From the NCBI GenBank assembly GCA_026214975.1, contig JAOBSW010000084.1, forward strand, positions 1 to 64,000: a stretch of 64,000 bases of DNA, given 5' to 3'. Origin of the DNA: Gentiana macrophylla (Eukaryota; Streptophyta; Magnoliopsida; Gentianales; Gentianaceae). The notes beneath the pieces are model-generated. The model searched no databases, was not told the origin of the DNA, and was given only the letters and a program-made list of their open reading frames with translations. Numbering within the stretch: position 1 is the first letter of the stretch; each line of letters opens with the position of its first letter. Of the stretch, positions 23,426 through 37,450 are shown piece by piece. The position numbers and the translations under genes were made by a program.

Positions 23426-25060
23426 TTCGAATGAGTGAGAAGTGTGTGTCTCACAGATATGGAATCCATTCCTTCTGCATGGAAGTAGAAAGACAACCCC
23501 TTATTTGTTAATCCTAGAAACCGATCGATCCATGGAGTTCAGATTGGTTATGAACTAATTGATCACTAAAGTGGTAGATGGTAAATAAGGATAAGATGTA
23601 ATGAAGAAGGTTTACGTAAATAATCCCGCTTTATTACGGATAGTCTATGGAGGGTTAGTCCAGATGTAATGATTATATCAATTGACACTTATCGACTCGA
23701 CGTTTTGAGAATAGGTTATATCTATAATCGATAGAGTTCAGTTTCGGATTTATGGTGGCGTAATTCCGGAATTAATGAATTGAATAGAAATATTCGGTTC
23801 GATGAATACTTTATTTAATTTATTGTAGCTACTGGTTATAGGTCCATGGTCCCCGGGTTGGCTATTCTGGATTGAGTGAGAAGTGTGTGTCTCACAGATA
23901 TGAAATCCATTCCTTCCTGCGGGAAGTAGAAAGACGATCCCCTTATTTGTTAATCCTAGAAACTAATCGATCGGCCGAGTTCGTATTGGTTATGAACTAA
24001 TTGATCACTAGTGGGTTAATGGTAAATAACGATAAGATGTAATGAAGAAGGTTTACGGAAATATTCCCGCTTCGTTACGGATAGTCTATGGAGGGTTAGT
24101 TTGTATGTACTGATTATATCAATGGACACTTAACGACCCGACTCGACGTTTTGAGAATAAGTTATATCTATAATCGATAGAGTTCGGGCCGGATTTATGG
24201 TGGCGTAATTCCAGAATTAATGAATTAAGTAGAAATATTCTGTTCGATGAATGTTTTATTTAATTTATTGTAGCTACTGGTTATAGGTCCATGGTCCCCG
24301 GGTTGGCTCCTAACACGCGAGTGTTTTCTCATTTTATGGAACTTCGAGAATAATTTAAATAGTTGGTCTATTTAATGAATATGAAATATTATTTATTTAG
24401 TAAATAATATGTAAAATAGAAAAGACATTTTCTATTAAATTTGATGATGTAATTGGCGCCACATTTGAGGATAAATTAGGAGAAGAAATTTTCCTAGATT
24501 ATCTCATATGTGTAATTAATTAATTATCTATTTGTTGGTAATTAATGGAAAAATAAGAGATTTATTTTTGGGAATTATCTCTTAACTTTGAAGCAAAAAT
24601 ATCTTTTCCTTACGTGAATATGTAATTGTGGTGTTAAAATGATTACTCTCGACTAGTTATTTTCCTATATAAAGAGAGTTCCTCCTAACACAATTCACAA
24701 CATAAAATTGTGCCACAATACAAATAAAAAGGAAGAAAAATTAGTTTCTTGCCTTAGTCATTAAAAGGAGAAAAACCTAGGTTTTTCTTGTGCATATTCG
24801 AGGAGGTTCTATTGGAGAGAATCGACGCCCACCGATCGTCGCTAGAGATACAATCGTGAAGATTGTAGCTTCTCTTTTCACAATTTAGTATTCCTCTCCG
24901 TTAAGGTAAATATTCAACCTTCTCATAGTTAGATTAATTATTTATGTAGACCATATCGTGTGGTATAATCGCATACGAATTTATTCAGTAGCTTCGCTAT
25001 GCATGATCGAAAGCGCCTCGATCGTGCCGTGAATCAGATCCGACGATCCAATTTTGGATC
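23425..25060 (+). repeat. R2 LTR, plus-strand copy with duplicated block B (right arm)
   Basis: Block B is present twice in tandem (23,425-23,870 and 23,871-24,310). Each copy starts at TGAGTGAGAAGTGTGTGTCTC and ends at TCCCCGGGTTGGCT (20 bases or fewer quoted). Block A follows (24,340-24,690, TATA box 24,664-24,675), then block D (24,690-25,060). Together with 21,760-23,425 this forms a large inverted repeat of about 3.3 kb. Confidence 0.65.
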
Positions 25061-25089
25061 GGATCCGGATCGGTTTTCGATATCCAAAG

Positions 25090-25990
25090 AAGCAGACTAA
25101 CAACCGAGCTCCGCGGGTCGGACTCACCTAAAATTATAAGTCACAGGATCGACAATTGAGCCCGCAGATCGGACTCAAAGCAATAATTATAAGTCGGCAG
25201 GATCAAAATTGAGCTCCGCAGTCGGACTCATTAATTAATTATAAGCCGCAAGATCGATAAATGAGATCCATAGGTCGGGCTCAAAGAAAAATTATAAGTC
25301 GCCAGGATCGACAATCGAAGCTCCGCGGGTCGGACTCGTGAAAATTATAAGTGAATAGGATCGACAATCGAGCTCCGTGAGGTCGGACTCAAAAAAATAA
25401 AGTCTCTTTGGTCCGACTAAAAATAAAGTCTGCCCTCAGACTCAAAAAATTAAGTCTTCAGGTCAGACTCAAAAAAAAGTCTGCCACAGACTCAAAAAAT
25501 TAAGTCTGCAGGCAAGACTCAACAAATAAAGTGTACCTCAGACTCAAAAAATTATGTCTGCATGTCAGACTAAAAAAATAAAGTCTCAGACTCAGCTCAA
25601 AAATAAAGACCGCATGATGACTAAAAATTATGTCTCAGGCAGTCGACTCAAAAATAAAGTCCGCTCTCGACTCGTAAAATAAAGTCTGCTGGTCCGACTC
25701 AAAAAATAAAGTCTGCATGACAGACTTAAAAAATAAAGTCTGCAGGTCAGACTTAAAAAATAAAGTCTGCATGACAGACTCAAAAAATTAAGTCTGCAGA
25801 TCAGACTCAAAAAATAAAGTCTACATGACAGACTCGAAAAATTAAGTTTGCATGTCAGATTCAAAAAATAAAGTCTCACCTCAGACTCAAAAATTAAGTC
25901 CGTTTGGTCGATTCAAAAATTAAAGTCGATGCACTCAAAAAGAGGGTCAGAAGACAGATATTGAAATGAGCTCTCACAGTCAAACTCAAA
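25090..25990. repeat. Short satellite with GTCTG...CAGAC dyads
   Basis: From about 25,400 the unit is about 27 bp: AAAAAATAAAGTCTGCAGG followed by TCAGACTC. Each unit can form a small hairpin, GTCTG paired with CAGAC. The most regular run is 25,680-25,880, about seven units. The 25,100-25,400 part is a longer, older variant with GAGCTCCGCGGGTCGGACTC and ATTATAAGTC motifs. The 83-codon minus frame at 25,628-25,879 is only the satellite read in frame. Confidence 0.8.
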
Positions 25991-27030
25991 GAACAATAAA
26001 GTCTGCAGGAAAGATCTAGGGCAAAAAGTCTACACACGTTACTAAGTATGTCATTCAAAAAACTATAAGTTAATGCATGGCATACTAAGGGGAATACACC
26101 TCACTTTAAGCTTAAGCTTACAATTTTACAACTTTTCAAAATAAAACCCAAAGAGCCTATCCGACGAGAAGTTGCAAAGACGACGGCAGAGTACTTGGAC
26201 GCAACGCTCACTACCTACTCAACCACCTTCGTGTAACCCTAGCCGGGCGCCTTGTGATTATGTGCAATTATGCCTTCATTGATGTGCCAGCGAGGACGAA
26301 CTACGATTGAGACCAATTCAGCCGTCATCTTCCTTCATGTTGCACCGGGAAAGTCCTCCATTGTCCACAGTCAAGCACCGAGATCGACCACAATTGCAAG
26401 TTGTGTATTGAATGAATCAGAAAATCGAGCTTGATCGTCTTCACCATTCTACATACGTCTAGGAGTTGGAAATTCCAGGGCATAGCGGATAACGGACGAC
26501 GGACGACGGCTGACGATTGAAGGGAAGGGCGGAGACGCCAGCGAGAAGTGACAATAGTATCACAATTATAGCCGTTGAAAGTCTTATTATTATTACTTGA
26601 AATTAAATAATAGGTTAAGTACCGTTTTTACCCTCGCCACTTATGTTGTTTAAGTATTGTTTTTACTCCGGGATGGTTTTCATTCTTGAGGCAATCCGCA
26701 AAGCCCGCAAACTCCGAGTAGTTTGGAATTAGCATACGCTTTTGTCTCAGAAATTTTTAGATTTTCTCACGATATGTATATTGTGTATGACCATGTTTAT
26801 TTAATAAAGTATCCGGTTTTTGACCAAAAAACTTAATGGTTTGTTTGAGGGAGAAGTGGGTGTTAAAAGTAGAGGAAGATGGGTGCAGTGAGTCGCTTTT
26901 TGAGATGTATTTTGTTCTTCTTGCTTAATACAATTCTCTCGCCTCATCCCTCTTTTTTCTTCTAAATTTCGCACAAATTGGGTATTTGGTTTGCTATTTA
27001 TTATTAAAATTATTTCAAATTTCACGAAAT
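25991..27030 (+). other. Unassigned DNA, probably including a gypsy 5' LTR
   Basis: Because a degenerate primer site follows at 27,031, the 3' end of an LTR should lie just before it, and an LTR probably occupies part of 26,560-27,030. I could not find its start. 26,150-26,560 is mixed-composition sequence without a readable frame. Confidence 0.35.
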
Positions 27031-27043
27031 TTGGTATCGAGCA
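27031..27043 (+). promoter_or_regulatory. Degenerate tRNA-iMet primer-binding site
   Basis: TTGGTATCGAGCA differs from the usual TGGTATCAGAGC core by loss of one A. It lies 25 bases before the gag start codon at 27,068. Confidence 0.5.
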
Positions 27044-27067
27044 ACTGTTCCTTCGATCCGTGGAGCC

Positions 27068-28135
27068 ATGGCCGACAATACTAGAACAAAAGCAAAGAGA
27101 GGACCAATTGAAGCAAAGAAACCGCGCCATTGAGGAACTAAGGTCCGCTAATCGGAAATCATGAAGAAACATGATGATCCGCTAGACGCTTTGAAGAAAT
27201 GATGTTGATGTTGGCATCGATCTCCCAAGATGTTAAGAAGTCTAATCTCCGTAAGAGTTCGGCAAATCCACCATTATTACCCACTCCCACTAAGCATGCA
27301 GTCAATCTGCAGATCCATTGAGATTGAAGTAACCTGGCGGTGCATGAATAGAAATGAACTCTCGACAAGCTTCTTAAACTAGATCTACCAACGTTTAATG
27401 GGGTTGGACCTAAGGAGTGGATTTGAAAATATGAAGACTACTTTTTTTTAGGGCTGTGAAGACTACTTCTCTGTGCATGAGATTGAGAAAAATTTGCAGG
27501 TACGAATTGCTGTGATTTACCTGAGGGGAGCAGCAGACCTTTGGTATGGTGGATTGAGGCTTCGTCGCCCTCTATTTACTTGGTAAGAGTTCAATACAGC
27601 CTTGTGCAAGAGGTTTTCATTGCAGATACTAAGTGATCTTGTGGGGAATTCAAAGATCTTAAACAAACTGGTTCCATTGAAGAGCATCAGCAAAAATTTG
27701 AAGAACTAATTTTGTGTGTGACACAGAAAAATCCAGATCTGATTGAGAGGATTTATGTTGATTACTTTATTGATGGATTGATAGAGGAAATCACAGGAAT
27801 GGTAAGCATTCACGAGCCTATATCCTTGGAAGGGGAATTACAAGTTGCCAGAGCTCATGTGGGAAATTTTGTAACCAAAACCAAATGGAGTAAAAAGAGC
27901 ACTGACTCTCAATCTGGAATGGTCAGCTCCAGATTATCTCCATTCACTACGAAACAAACAAAAAGAGGGACGAGGCACCTCAAATCCTTATCCAGAAAAT
28001 GATTACCCTAAATCGATTTAATATAAGTACGCCAAGGGCCTATGCTTCAGGTGTGATGAAAAGTATTATCCATGCCACAAATGTAAGAATCAACAGTTGC
28101 ACTTTCTACCAAAGAGATGATGGAAGAGGTATGGA
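27068..28135 (+). pseudogene. Ty3/gypsy gag remnant with CCHC-type knuckle
   Basis: Gag coats the RNA of LTR elements. The frame starts MADNTRTKAKRG at 27,068. It then shows LDLPTFNG (27,383), YEDYF, VRIAVIYLRGAADLWYGG (about 27,510), a FK-LKQTGSIEEHQQKFEEL stretch (about 27,655) and the open part 27,712-28,002 (VDYFIDGLIEEITGMV). Near 28,037-28,084 another frame reads KGLCFRCDEKYYPCHKC, a slightly altered C-x2-C-x4..H-x-C zinc knuckle. Several stops and frameshifts break it, and no pol follows. It is cut off before 28,257. Confidence 0.8.
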
Positions 28136-28256
28136 GAGATAGTGGTCGAGATAGACCCATCCTTGGCATGAATTTAAGTGGAAGAGCCAAATTCATGAAC
28201 TCATATTTTATATCCATATGGGGTGCATCTTGCTGCTACCTATAGTTTAAAAAGTA

Positions 28257-29022
28257 TGATGAAGATGCCAAAAATTGAAGCTACCCACGTGTCGCCTACA
28301 CATCGGCATAATAATAAATAAAGATAGAAAAAGCCTCAATCAAGGTCTAGAACCCTAGTACCCGAAATGCAGATGAGCTCGGTCACAATCCTCCGACCCC
28401 TCAAGGTCGGCCTGTACTTGTGATCAAACATGTCCCTGAACGACCCTATAGGTCGACTCAAGTCCCTCTCGGACCAAACCTCTTACACACATGAATCCGA
28501 GTTGATACCAGCTAGGCTTTCCTCTCCGACCTCCGTAGGTCGGCCAAAACACGTGAGGGTTCATCCAGTTCAGCTCGGGCCCTCTAAGTCGGCCAAAGTC
28601 AATCCTCAATTGTATCTCCCACATGTGTGATAAACAGATAAATATGGAAAGAATCCTCAATCATTACTACTTTGATCCTGGCATTCAAATATGCCTATAA
28701 TTATCTCCAACAATTAAGGAGATTAAATCGTAATTATCTTTTTTCCTTAGGAAACACGTAAATCCAAGACCAACAAGGACAAGGCCCATGATGCTTTAGG
28801 GCATAACTCCTCTATATAAATCATCCCCTAAGGAACTACGAAGACTTGATTCCAATACACGATCGGATACGTAAGCGACTTGAAATACGATTTCTCAATT
28901 GCGTCTAAACCACCACCAAACACCCCCTCTTTTAACGCTTTTATTGTTCTTAAAGCTTTGGCAAAGGTTGTCACTAGGAAAAAGGGCCCCAGATTTATCA
29001 TCGAAGATTTCCAACATCGTCA
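28257..29022 (+). repeat. LTR of a gypsy element (5' side copy)
   Basis: A 766-bp block runs from TGATGAAGATGCC to CATCGTCA. It matches 55,132-55,893 over its whole length with scattered differences. It has a TATA box (CTCTATATAAATC) at 28,810-28,822. Two bases after its end, a TGG-starting purine-rich string (TGGCGTTAGAAGGAGG, 29,025) sits where a primer site belongs, so this copy acts as a 5' LTR. Repeated CCGACC/GGTCGG motifs are typical of its U3. Confidence 0.8.
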
Positions 29023-29024
29023 AA

Positions 29025-29105
29025 TGGCGTTAGAAGGAGGCTCTCTCATCGACAACTTTGTTCAAGACCAAGAAACGCAGTTAGGTCAACGGATAATTGC
29101 TAGAA
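29025..29105 (+). other. Putative primer site and start of gypsy leader
   Basis: TGGCGTTAGAAGGAGG follows the LTR after AA. I could not match it to a particular tRNA from memory. The short frame 28,880-29,110 crosses the LTR border and is not a gene. Confidence 0.4.
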
Positions 29106-29765
29106 ATTGAGCCGTTAAAACAACAATCCCACCGTTCATATTGAAGAAGAAGGAGGGATGAACAAGACCTCCAAATTTCGTGCCGATCGGAGTCCGTATC
29201 AATGCCCGATCGCCGAAATTTCTTTCGCCAGATTTGTATCACCAAACGCGCAGCAATGATCGGTGGATAATTTCCATAGATTGAGCCGTTGAAACAAAAT
29301 TTCCACCGTTCCATTGAAGAATAAGGAGGATGAACATGCCCTCCAAATTTTGTGCCGATCGTAGTCCTTTAAATGCCCGATCGTCGACGTAAAGTAGCTA
29401 TTTCTCGCCAGATCACCAAAAATGCAGCGATCAGATCGGCTGCTAATTTCAGAGATTGAGCCTTTAAAAATGATAACCACCCATCATATTGAAGAAGGAG
29501 GAGGGTGAACAATCCTGTAAATTTTGGGCCGATCGGAGTTCGCTTCAATGCCCGATCGTTGCCGTAAAGTTGTTCCGCCGGCCAGATCACTAAAAAACGT
29601 AATAACTAGATCGGCGGTTTATTGCCGAGAATGAACCATTGAAACACAAATTCCACCGCCCTTATTGAATAAGAAGGAGGGAAGAACAAGCCCTCCAAAT
29701 TCTCAGGCCGATCGAGTCCGCTTCGATGCCCGATATTCACCGTAAAGTTGTTGTTGTAACGCCAA
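29106..29765. repeat. Tandem repeat in gypsy leader, about 174-bp unit, four copies
   Basis: Copies begin with ATTGAGCC or AATGAACC near 29,106, 29,279, 29,455 and 29,629. Each contains ATTGAAGAA-AAGGAGG, CCTCCAAATT, GCCGATCG and ATGCCCGATC. The minus frames at 29,081-29,590 are repeat translations. Long leader repeats are common in plant gypsy elements. Confidence 0.75.
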
Positions 29766-30260
29766 AATAAGCCGCGAGTTTTCTTCCTTGTTCTTCAAGA
29801 TCCGGCCGAGGTCCCCGGCTCTTCAAGATCCAAGTCGAGCTTCCGGTTCTCCAGATCCGAGCTCTCAAGGTACAAACTCTCATCAGAGTTTTATTTCGCA
29901 ACTTAAATGATCACACTTCTTATTTTGGAACTCCCCGACCTAAAAAGTCGACGAGCTTTCTTAATTTTGGAACTCGCTTTCTTGGCGAGCCTCTAAAAGT
30001 CTGAATTTAATTCGCATCATATTTGGAACTCACTTTGGCGAGCCTTCTATAAGTCTCAATTTAATTCGCATCATATTTGAAACTCGCCTTGGCGAGCCTT
30101 CTATAAGTCCGACTTGATTCGGCATCATATTTAGAACTTGCCTTCGGGGGAGCCTTCTATAAGTCCGAATCTAATTCGACATCATATTTTGAACTCGCCG
30201 GGCGAGCCTTCTTCTATAAGTCCGACTTGAATTCAGTATCATAATTGGAATTCGCCTTAG
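29766..30260. repeat. Second tandem repeat, about 55-bp unit
   Basis: From 29,928 a unit containing TTGGAACTCGC, GGCGAGCCTTCTATAAGTC and TAATTCG-CATCATAT occurs about six times to 30,255. 29,766-29,927 is a short GC-richer stretch with GATCC/CTTC motifs and no frame. GGCGAGCC pairs with GGCTCGCC-like strings, so units may form weak hairpins. Confidence 0.65.
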
Positions 30261-30895
30261 AGATTCAAACCTATTATATCTTTTGTTCATATTTCCATCA
30301 ATCCCTTCTTTTTATTTTTTTATGTTTTATTTTACATCTTCTTGATTTTGACGTACACCCATAGACCTTATTTTTTTTAGCAGGATTTGTTTTACTCTAT
30401 TGGGAATCGAGGGTTGGTGGGGTAGGATTACGTTTCTTCATTATCTAGAATCATATATGTGTGTATATAACTATATATATGTATATATAGTACATATACA
30501 CTTCATTTTGATCTCAAACAGCTGAGTCCAAGTATTATGGGCATGAATTATCTGGGTTATTAGCATTAAACATGTATGAAATATGGTGGAGCTGAAGCAC
30601 AAAGCTCTATTTCTCACCCCCACCCACACATTCCTCTGTCCAGGAAGAATCTTGATGTGTGGCTAAATAACTTGACTAGGGATTTGACTGGTTTTATCTT
30701 ATTGGTTTAACAAAGCACATTTACATCATTCATATGCTTGCCAATTTTCTAGTGTTACTTTGACTATCTCTCTGCAGGCCTTTTCAACTGACAACTTGTC
30801 TAGCTCGTGTTGTCAATCTGCCTCCACCCGCGGCAGCTTGTCTAGCTCTCGTCGTCACACTCTGGCCGTTGCACACAACCACCAAAATGTCCTAT

Positions 30896-32230
30896 GAGTG
30901 GGGCCACGTATGAGTTCCGGCCAAAGCATAGGTCTATTGCGGTGGAACAACTTTCTACTCAAAAGGTTTCATTCTTCTATTCCATTCTTTTTATGCACAT
31001 GCTTTTCATCATGGAATGTGCTGTTACGCACATGAGTTCTGGGTTGTTGGTGTGGTAGCTTTCGGTTAACATTATTAGAATTCATTGAATTTTGATTTTT
31101 TTCATTGTTTGCTACTGCATTTTTCTAGAGTTTCTTTCGTATTTGGATGCCGTATTTGAAATGACCTGATTCCCAAAGTAATGATTTTGGTTTTGTCTTA
31201 TGATGTGTAAGAGACAACATATTGTTTTCTTTTGATGCCTGTAAAACACATTCCATCTGAAGTTGTTGTGTGTCTTGTATGCTTTTAACACTGATTTCTA
31301 GATGGGTTATGTGCTCATCAATGTCTTTTGTGGGACCATATTGTTATTTGGTTTGTGCTTTAAGTCCAAAATGCTAAAGATCAGTGTTTTCTATATGCTC
31401 GATTCATCATATAAAATGTATAAGTGCAGTTATTTGAAAATGATAGACAGAGAAATGGCAATAGGGAAGCATTGACGGCGCTACATAAGGTAGCTAAGAC
31501 AATGAAAACCAGTGTTCCTCTTTCCTTGAGTCATTAATGAAGGAAATCAAGCCGAAGCCATTGGTGAAAGAGATATGCATAACGTGTGGCAATCATGATG
31601 CTAAAGAAATGACTTGGCTATTGTTTCCAGGAACCGATTTATTCGATGAGTTCCTTTTCATGCTGCTCATACCATATTGGAGAAAGGTATGATATACCTT
31701 TGTAATCACGTGTGTATGATGCTAAAATTGTGTAAAATCAGAGTCTTTTTTCATGTCTTGATTCTTGATATGTTTGTATAAAAAATGTGTGTTGCGTGTA
31801 AGATATGTATTGATGTGTGATTTATATTTCGATTTTGTCTGGATGAGTTGTAGGTTGTAACCTGTATCCACGTATTCGTACATGTGCAACCTAGGTATGA
31901 TTCAACTTGAATATGATATTATGCATAATCGTTTCACCGTAGTCCAATTGAGTATGTTTTATGACGTGCATCGCGGATGAATTGAAAGATTAAGAATATA
32001 ATCCCAGAATGTTCTTGTTTATAACAAGCAATGGTATAATGTATCATGATTTTTGGAAGCTTATATCTAGAACTATCTAATGCAGATCAAACATTGCTTG
32101 ATTTTGAATCCAAGAAACTTCAAAGCTATGTGAAAGAGAGATCGTTGATCATTTCGGGTAAATGAGGCCTTGCGTATAAGATTAGTCCAGGCATTCTGAG
32201 ATCTCCAGTGACTTTAACCGATCAGACAAA
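30896..32230 (+). pseudogene. Fragment of an unrecognised conserved plant protein, three exons
   Basis: Three phase-compatible exons can be read. 30,896-30,967 starts at ATG and encodes 24 residues (MSGATYEFRPKHRS...). 31,430-31,686 reads LFENDRQRNGNREALTAL, a KTMKTSVPL stretch, then after a frameshift near 31,527 a VKEICITCGNHD segment and FPGTDLF, with a further shift before VPFHAAHTILEK. 32,086-32,230 reads DQTLLDFESKKLQSYVKE, an in-frame stop at 32,163, then KISPGILRSPVTLTD. Splice sites are GT-AG. The C-x-x-C-G-N-H motif suggests metal binding. I recall similar unnamed plant proteins but cannot name the family. Exon-like strings at 32,414-32,480, 32,878-32,960 and 33,134-33,293 may be further pieces. 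Confidence 0.6.
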
Positions 32231-33507
32231 GTATGTCTTTCTACCAGATTCTCTATTTTATAGACTAATTAAAAGCTTTTACTTTATATTTATTTTTACA
32301 GAATCCCTATTTAGAATGCAAAATGCATCGGAAAACTTATATTTCATTATTTTCATAATTCCATTTTTAAGTATTAGCTTTAAGTTTAGTATTACTATAT
32401 ATTGTGGGTCCAGAACAAAGGTAGAAGACTGATACAGAGGAGTTTCATATGCCTCAAGAAAGCCTCCAGAGTTTCATCTTCAGTTATCTGTACCTCTTTC
32501 CGGTTTCATACTGATGTGATATTAGTATTGTCTATTTTTTATTATTATTATGATTATTGAGCTTTATTATTTCTTCTATTCTATGATTAGCCCTTCAATT
32601 ATATCACCAATGTACCCCTGCTATACAAGAAGTTTTGGTGTGGAGTCTCTCCTTTACCATTTATTAATGTAGCAAGGCGCTTAAGTGTGCTAATAGCTAC
32701 AACTCATATCATATCAACGTCTTTTATTATGTGTCATATCATATAATAATGTATGAGCCTGTGATGTGAATTCCATACAAGACACAAAAATGATAGCTTC
32801 TTCTTGATACCTAGAACTGATCCATTAGCTAGAAGTGATTATTTGCATTTATTTATTTATTTATTTTTTTTTTTTTGCAGGATAGAGTGAGTTTGTTTAA
32901 TCGGTTGTCGCTGAAAAGAGAAAGAAAAAAGGAAATGTTCAGATTTCTTGGCTTGGATGTTGATCAAACTTCTATACTGATTATTAGGTGCAATTTTAGG
33001 GCAACTTTTATAGTGTTGTTATGGTACCATGCCATCTTCTTTATTTCCGTTGAACAATGCACATAATGTATAATCTGAAATGATCGGTGTTACGACGTTG
33101 TCGACCTTTCCCAAATCTATATGAAAAAATCTTTTAAACATATCAAGAAATCTCAGGTTTTACCTAAAGCAGTGAAACAGAACCTGAATCCTGCTATGAC
33201 TTCTCCTGCTGCTTCTTCTAATGTTATCAGACCTATTCTTGGTTCAGATGGTTGTGTTGTTATTGTGAATGCTTGTATACTTAGCTCCTCTTAAAGAGTA
33301 AGCAATTTGGTGTACATACTTGCGTATATACATAGCAGTGAGAGTGTTTGGGTGTCCCTTTAATTGGCTTTTCGGTATAGCCGTGGAAGCATCAATTAGC
33401 TTTCCTTCTGTTGTCCTCTTGAAGTTCGTTCAGTATTAGTACTTTCGGGAGTTTGAATCAGACAGCAGGGCAAGCCTAAGGCAGAAGATAATAGGACCAG
33501 GGAGGGG
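32231..33507 (+). other. Intron-like sequence with possible extra exon pieces
   Basis: After a polypyrimidine run and TTGCAG (32,876-32,880), the sequence from 32,881 reads RVSLFNRLSLKRERKKEM. 33,134-33,293 reads SFKHIKKSQVLPKAVKQN and on to a stop. Neither is recognised. The rest is T-rich, like plant introns. Confidence 0.3.
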
Positions 33508-35317
<1,810 letters not shown>

Positions 35318-37246
35318 TGTTGAAATAGTGTCCTAAACCCAATCGGGTTGGACCGGATCCGACCGGGTCGGATCATTTTTACTATTTCTTTATGTTTATA
35401 CATATATAAAATGGCTTTTCTGTTGTCATATATATATGTTCTTTTAAAGAACCAATTATGAATTGTTATATGATACCGTCCTTAGTATTAAACTATGATA
35501 GAGAAACCAGGATAGACGATTATGGTTGATGAGATCTCTAATCACTTTAATAAGTTTGATGCTTAAATGTCTCTAGGCTGATGTACTATTAAACATGGCA
35601 TTGATAGTATAAACAGACAAGCACATATTGGATGTCTTCATCTTTAAGGCGGCGAGGATAGATCTCGTCTCATCGAAGTGTAGAGACACTTGGACCATGA
35701 CGTGGGCGTGTATTAGAGAATGCGTGACGTTAGGATCGACCCACTTACATTAAGTGTCACACTATGTGGCGGTTGTGTAATTATCCTTTAGACCGGAGTC
35801 TTCATGGCATCACGGTGGGGATTGTCATGCTTTGACACTATTGAGGTTTCCCCTAGCCACGGGGCGATAATGCGGTAGTGATTGGGTATGATACTGAAGC
35901 ATGCGGAATATACATGTATGGTCGTCTGGGAATCACGTACCCTATTAGTAGGGGTGAATATCCGAAAGGGCCTTCTTATAAGGAATGTCTTACTCTCGTG
36001 AATTTTTGCAAAGTGGAAGTAAATGAGTTACTTCGAGAGAGCATGATATCCAGATTATAAGATACGGTCGTTAATGTTTGACACTTGAATAACGACCGTA
36101 TGGATATTATTACAACGATAGGATTGTAAGTTACACGGTAACTGTTTCACATGAAAGGTAGTAGTCATTGCATTTGGCACTTCCGATGATTGGGGGTCAC
36201 GGTGTGTTGCTAGATGCTATCCCGTGATCGTTAGGCATGAACGGCATTTTCGTAAATTGCACCTTGTGTCTACGGCCAACATATTCGGAATCCTATAGGA
36301 TCACACACATATGAACATATAGCCGGATTAAAATGTGGTTATAGATGATAACCAAATAAGGAAATTTTATCTCACGACTATAAAGGTTATAGTGGTAAAT
36401 TAATATGGTGGTATTTATTTATTATGAATAAATATAATACAAGATATTAATTATGTTGATTAATTAAATATGTATATAAATACATATAAGTCGAAAATAT
36501 ATATGTATATTGATACACATGTATTTTGTAAATTAATTAATCGTAGTATTATATTAATTAAAGAATATTCCGGAAGCCAATTAAAGGCTAAGAGTGGCGC
36601 CAATAATAGTGTATTATGATACACTTGGATTGTGCAATTTAATTAATAAGATTACCATATATTAATATCAGATATTAATGACTATAGATTTTCACACATG
36701 TGTAAATTGATTTATGGTAATAAGATAAATATAGTCAATATAAGATGCTGACAAAATATTGGAAATATTTAATATAAGATATTGAATATTAAATGAGATA
36801 AATCAATCAATTATATTTTTCTTATTTTATTGGGAAAATGTTTTCTTCTCCTCCACTCTATTGGGACGCCACCTTCTACTATAAATAAGAGGTGAGTGTC
36901 AAGCTCTTTTGTACATCACAATTCCAAGAACTAATGTTCTTGTGTAAAATAGAGAGCATCCTGTAGAGAGATGGAGAGAGGGGAAAAAGGCCGGTCTAGC
37001 AACCGGAGTTTTCCAATAGCAATCCATGTTGGGATTCCGGCGGGCTGTTCGTGTGGACTAGCGGTAGAGGTCAAACACTTGGGCGGCTCTATGCAGAACT
37101 ACTCTCCTTAGACGGTCAAAGCATCGATCTTTTAGATCAAGCAAGGTAACCACCGTTTTTAGCTTATTTGTTTATTGCTTAAACGAAGTCGATATTGGGT
37201 AAAAGGAAATCAAAATTTTGAATTCCGCTGCGCTCCCGCGTAGATT
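35318..37246 (+). repeat. LTR of Copia element R1, copy B
   Basis: It starts TGTTGAAATAGTGTCC at 35,318 and ends around the AATTCCGCTGCG segment near 37,225-37,246; the exact end is unclear. It is the inverted counterpart of 2,646-4,867 and of the split LTR of copy A. The corresponding position of the (AT)n tract (about 36,470-36,530) has only short TATA runs here. The frame 35,878-36,060 is part of the LTR. Confidence 0.7.
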
Positions 37247-37384
37247 TTATCAAAGCGAGCTTCGAGCTTAAGCAATAAGCATGTTATTTTGCGTAGTTAA
37301 TTTTATCGTTCTAATCACGTAATTAAAAGATGAAAGATTTTTATTCGTAAAAACGATACACGAAAAGAAAAAAAAAACGAGATC

Positions 37385-37450
37385 TGGTGGTGCTCAGCCG
37401 ACTGGCGGCGGCACCACCACCAGCGGCGGCGGCGGCGGCAGGGCAGCCTG
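37385..37450. repeat. GGC/CAC trinucleotide-rich tract
   Basis: GGCGGC and CACCAC runs form a local GC peak in an AT-rich leader. It is absent at the same place in copy A (about 10,815-10,835). The minus frame 37,315-37,521 with arginine and tryptophan runs is an artefact of it. Confidence 0.6.

Noticed and set aside
25628..25879. 83-codon minus-strand frame with 9-residue repeats
   Set aside because: The 27-bp satellite is a multiple of three, so it stays open by chance.
25090..25990. CRISPR-like array
   Set aside because: Units are directly adjacent with no unique spacers, and the DNA is plant nuclear; it is a satellite.
26801..27172. 123-codon minus-strand frame
   Set aside because: It runs antisense to the gypsy gag start on the plus strand, which has clear gag motifs.
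28424..29110. Frames on both strands in the gypsy LTR
   Set aside because: They sit in LTR sequence repeated at 55 kb, where they are broken.
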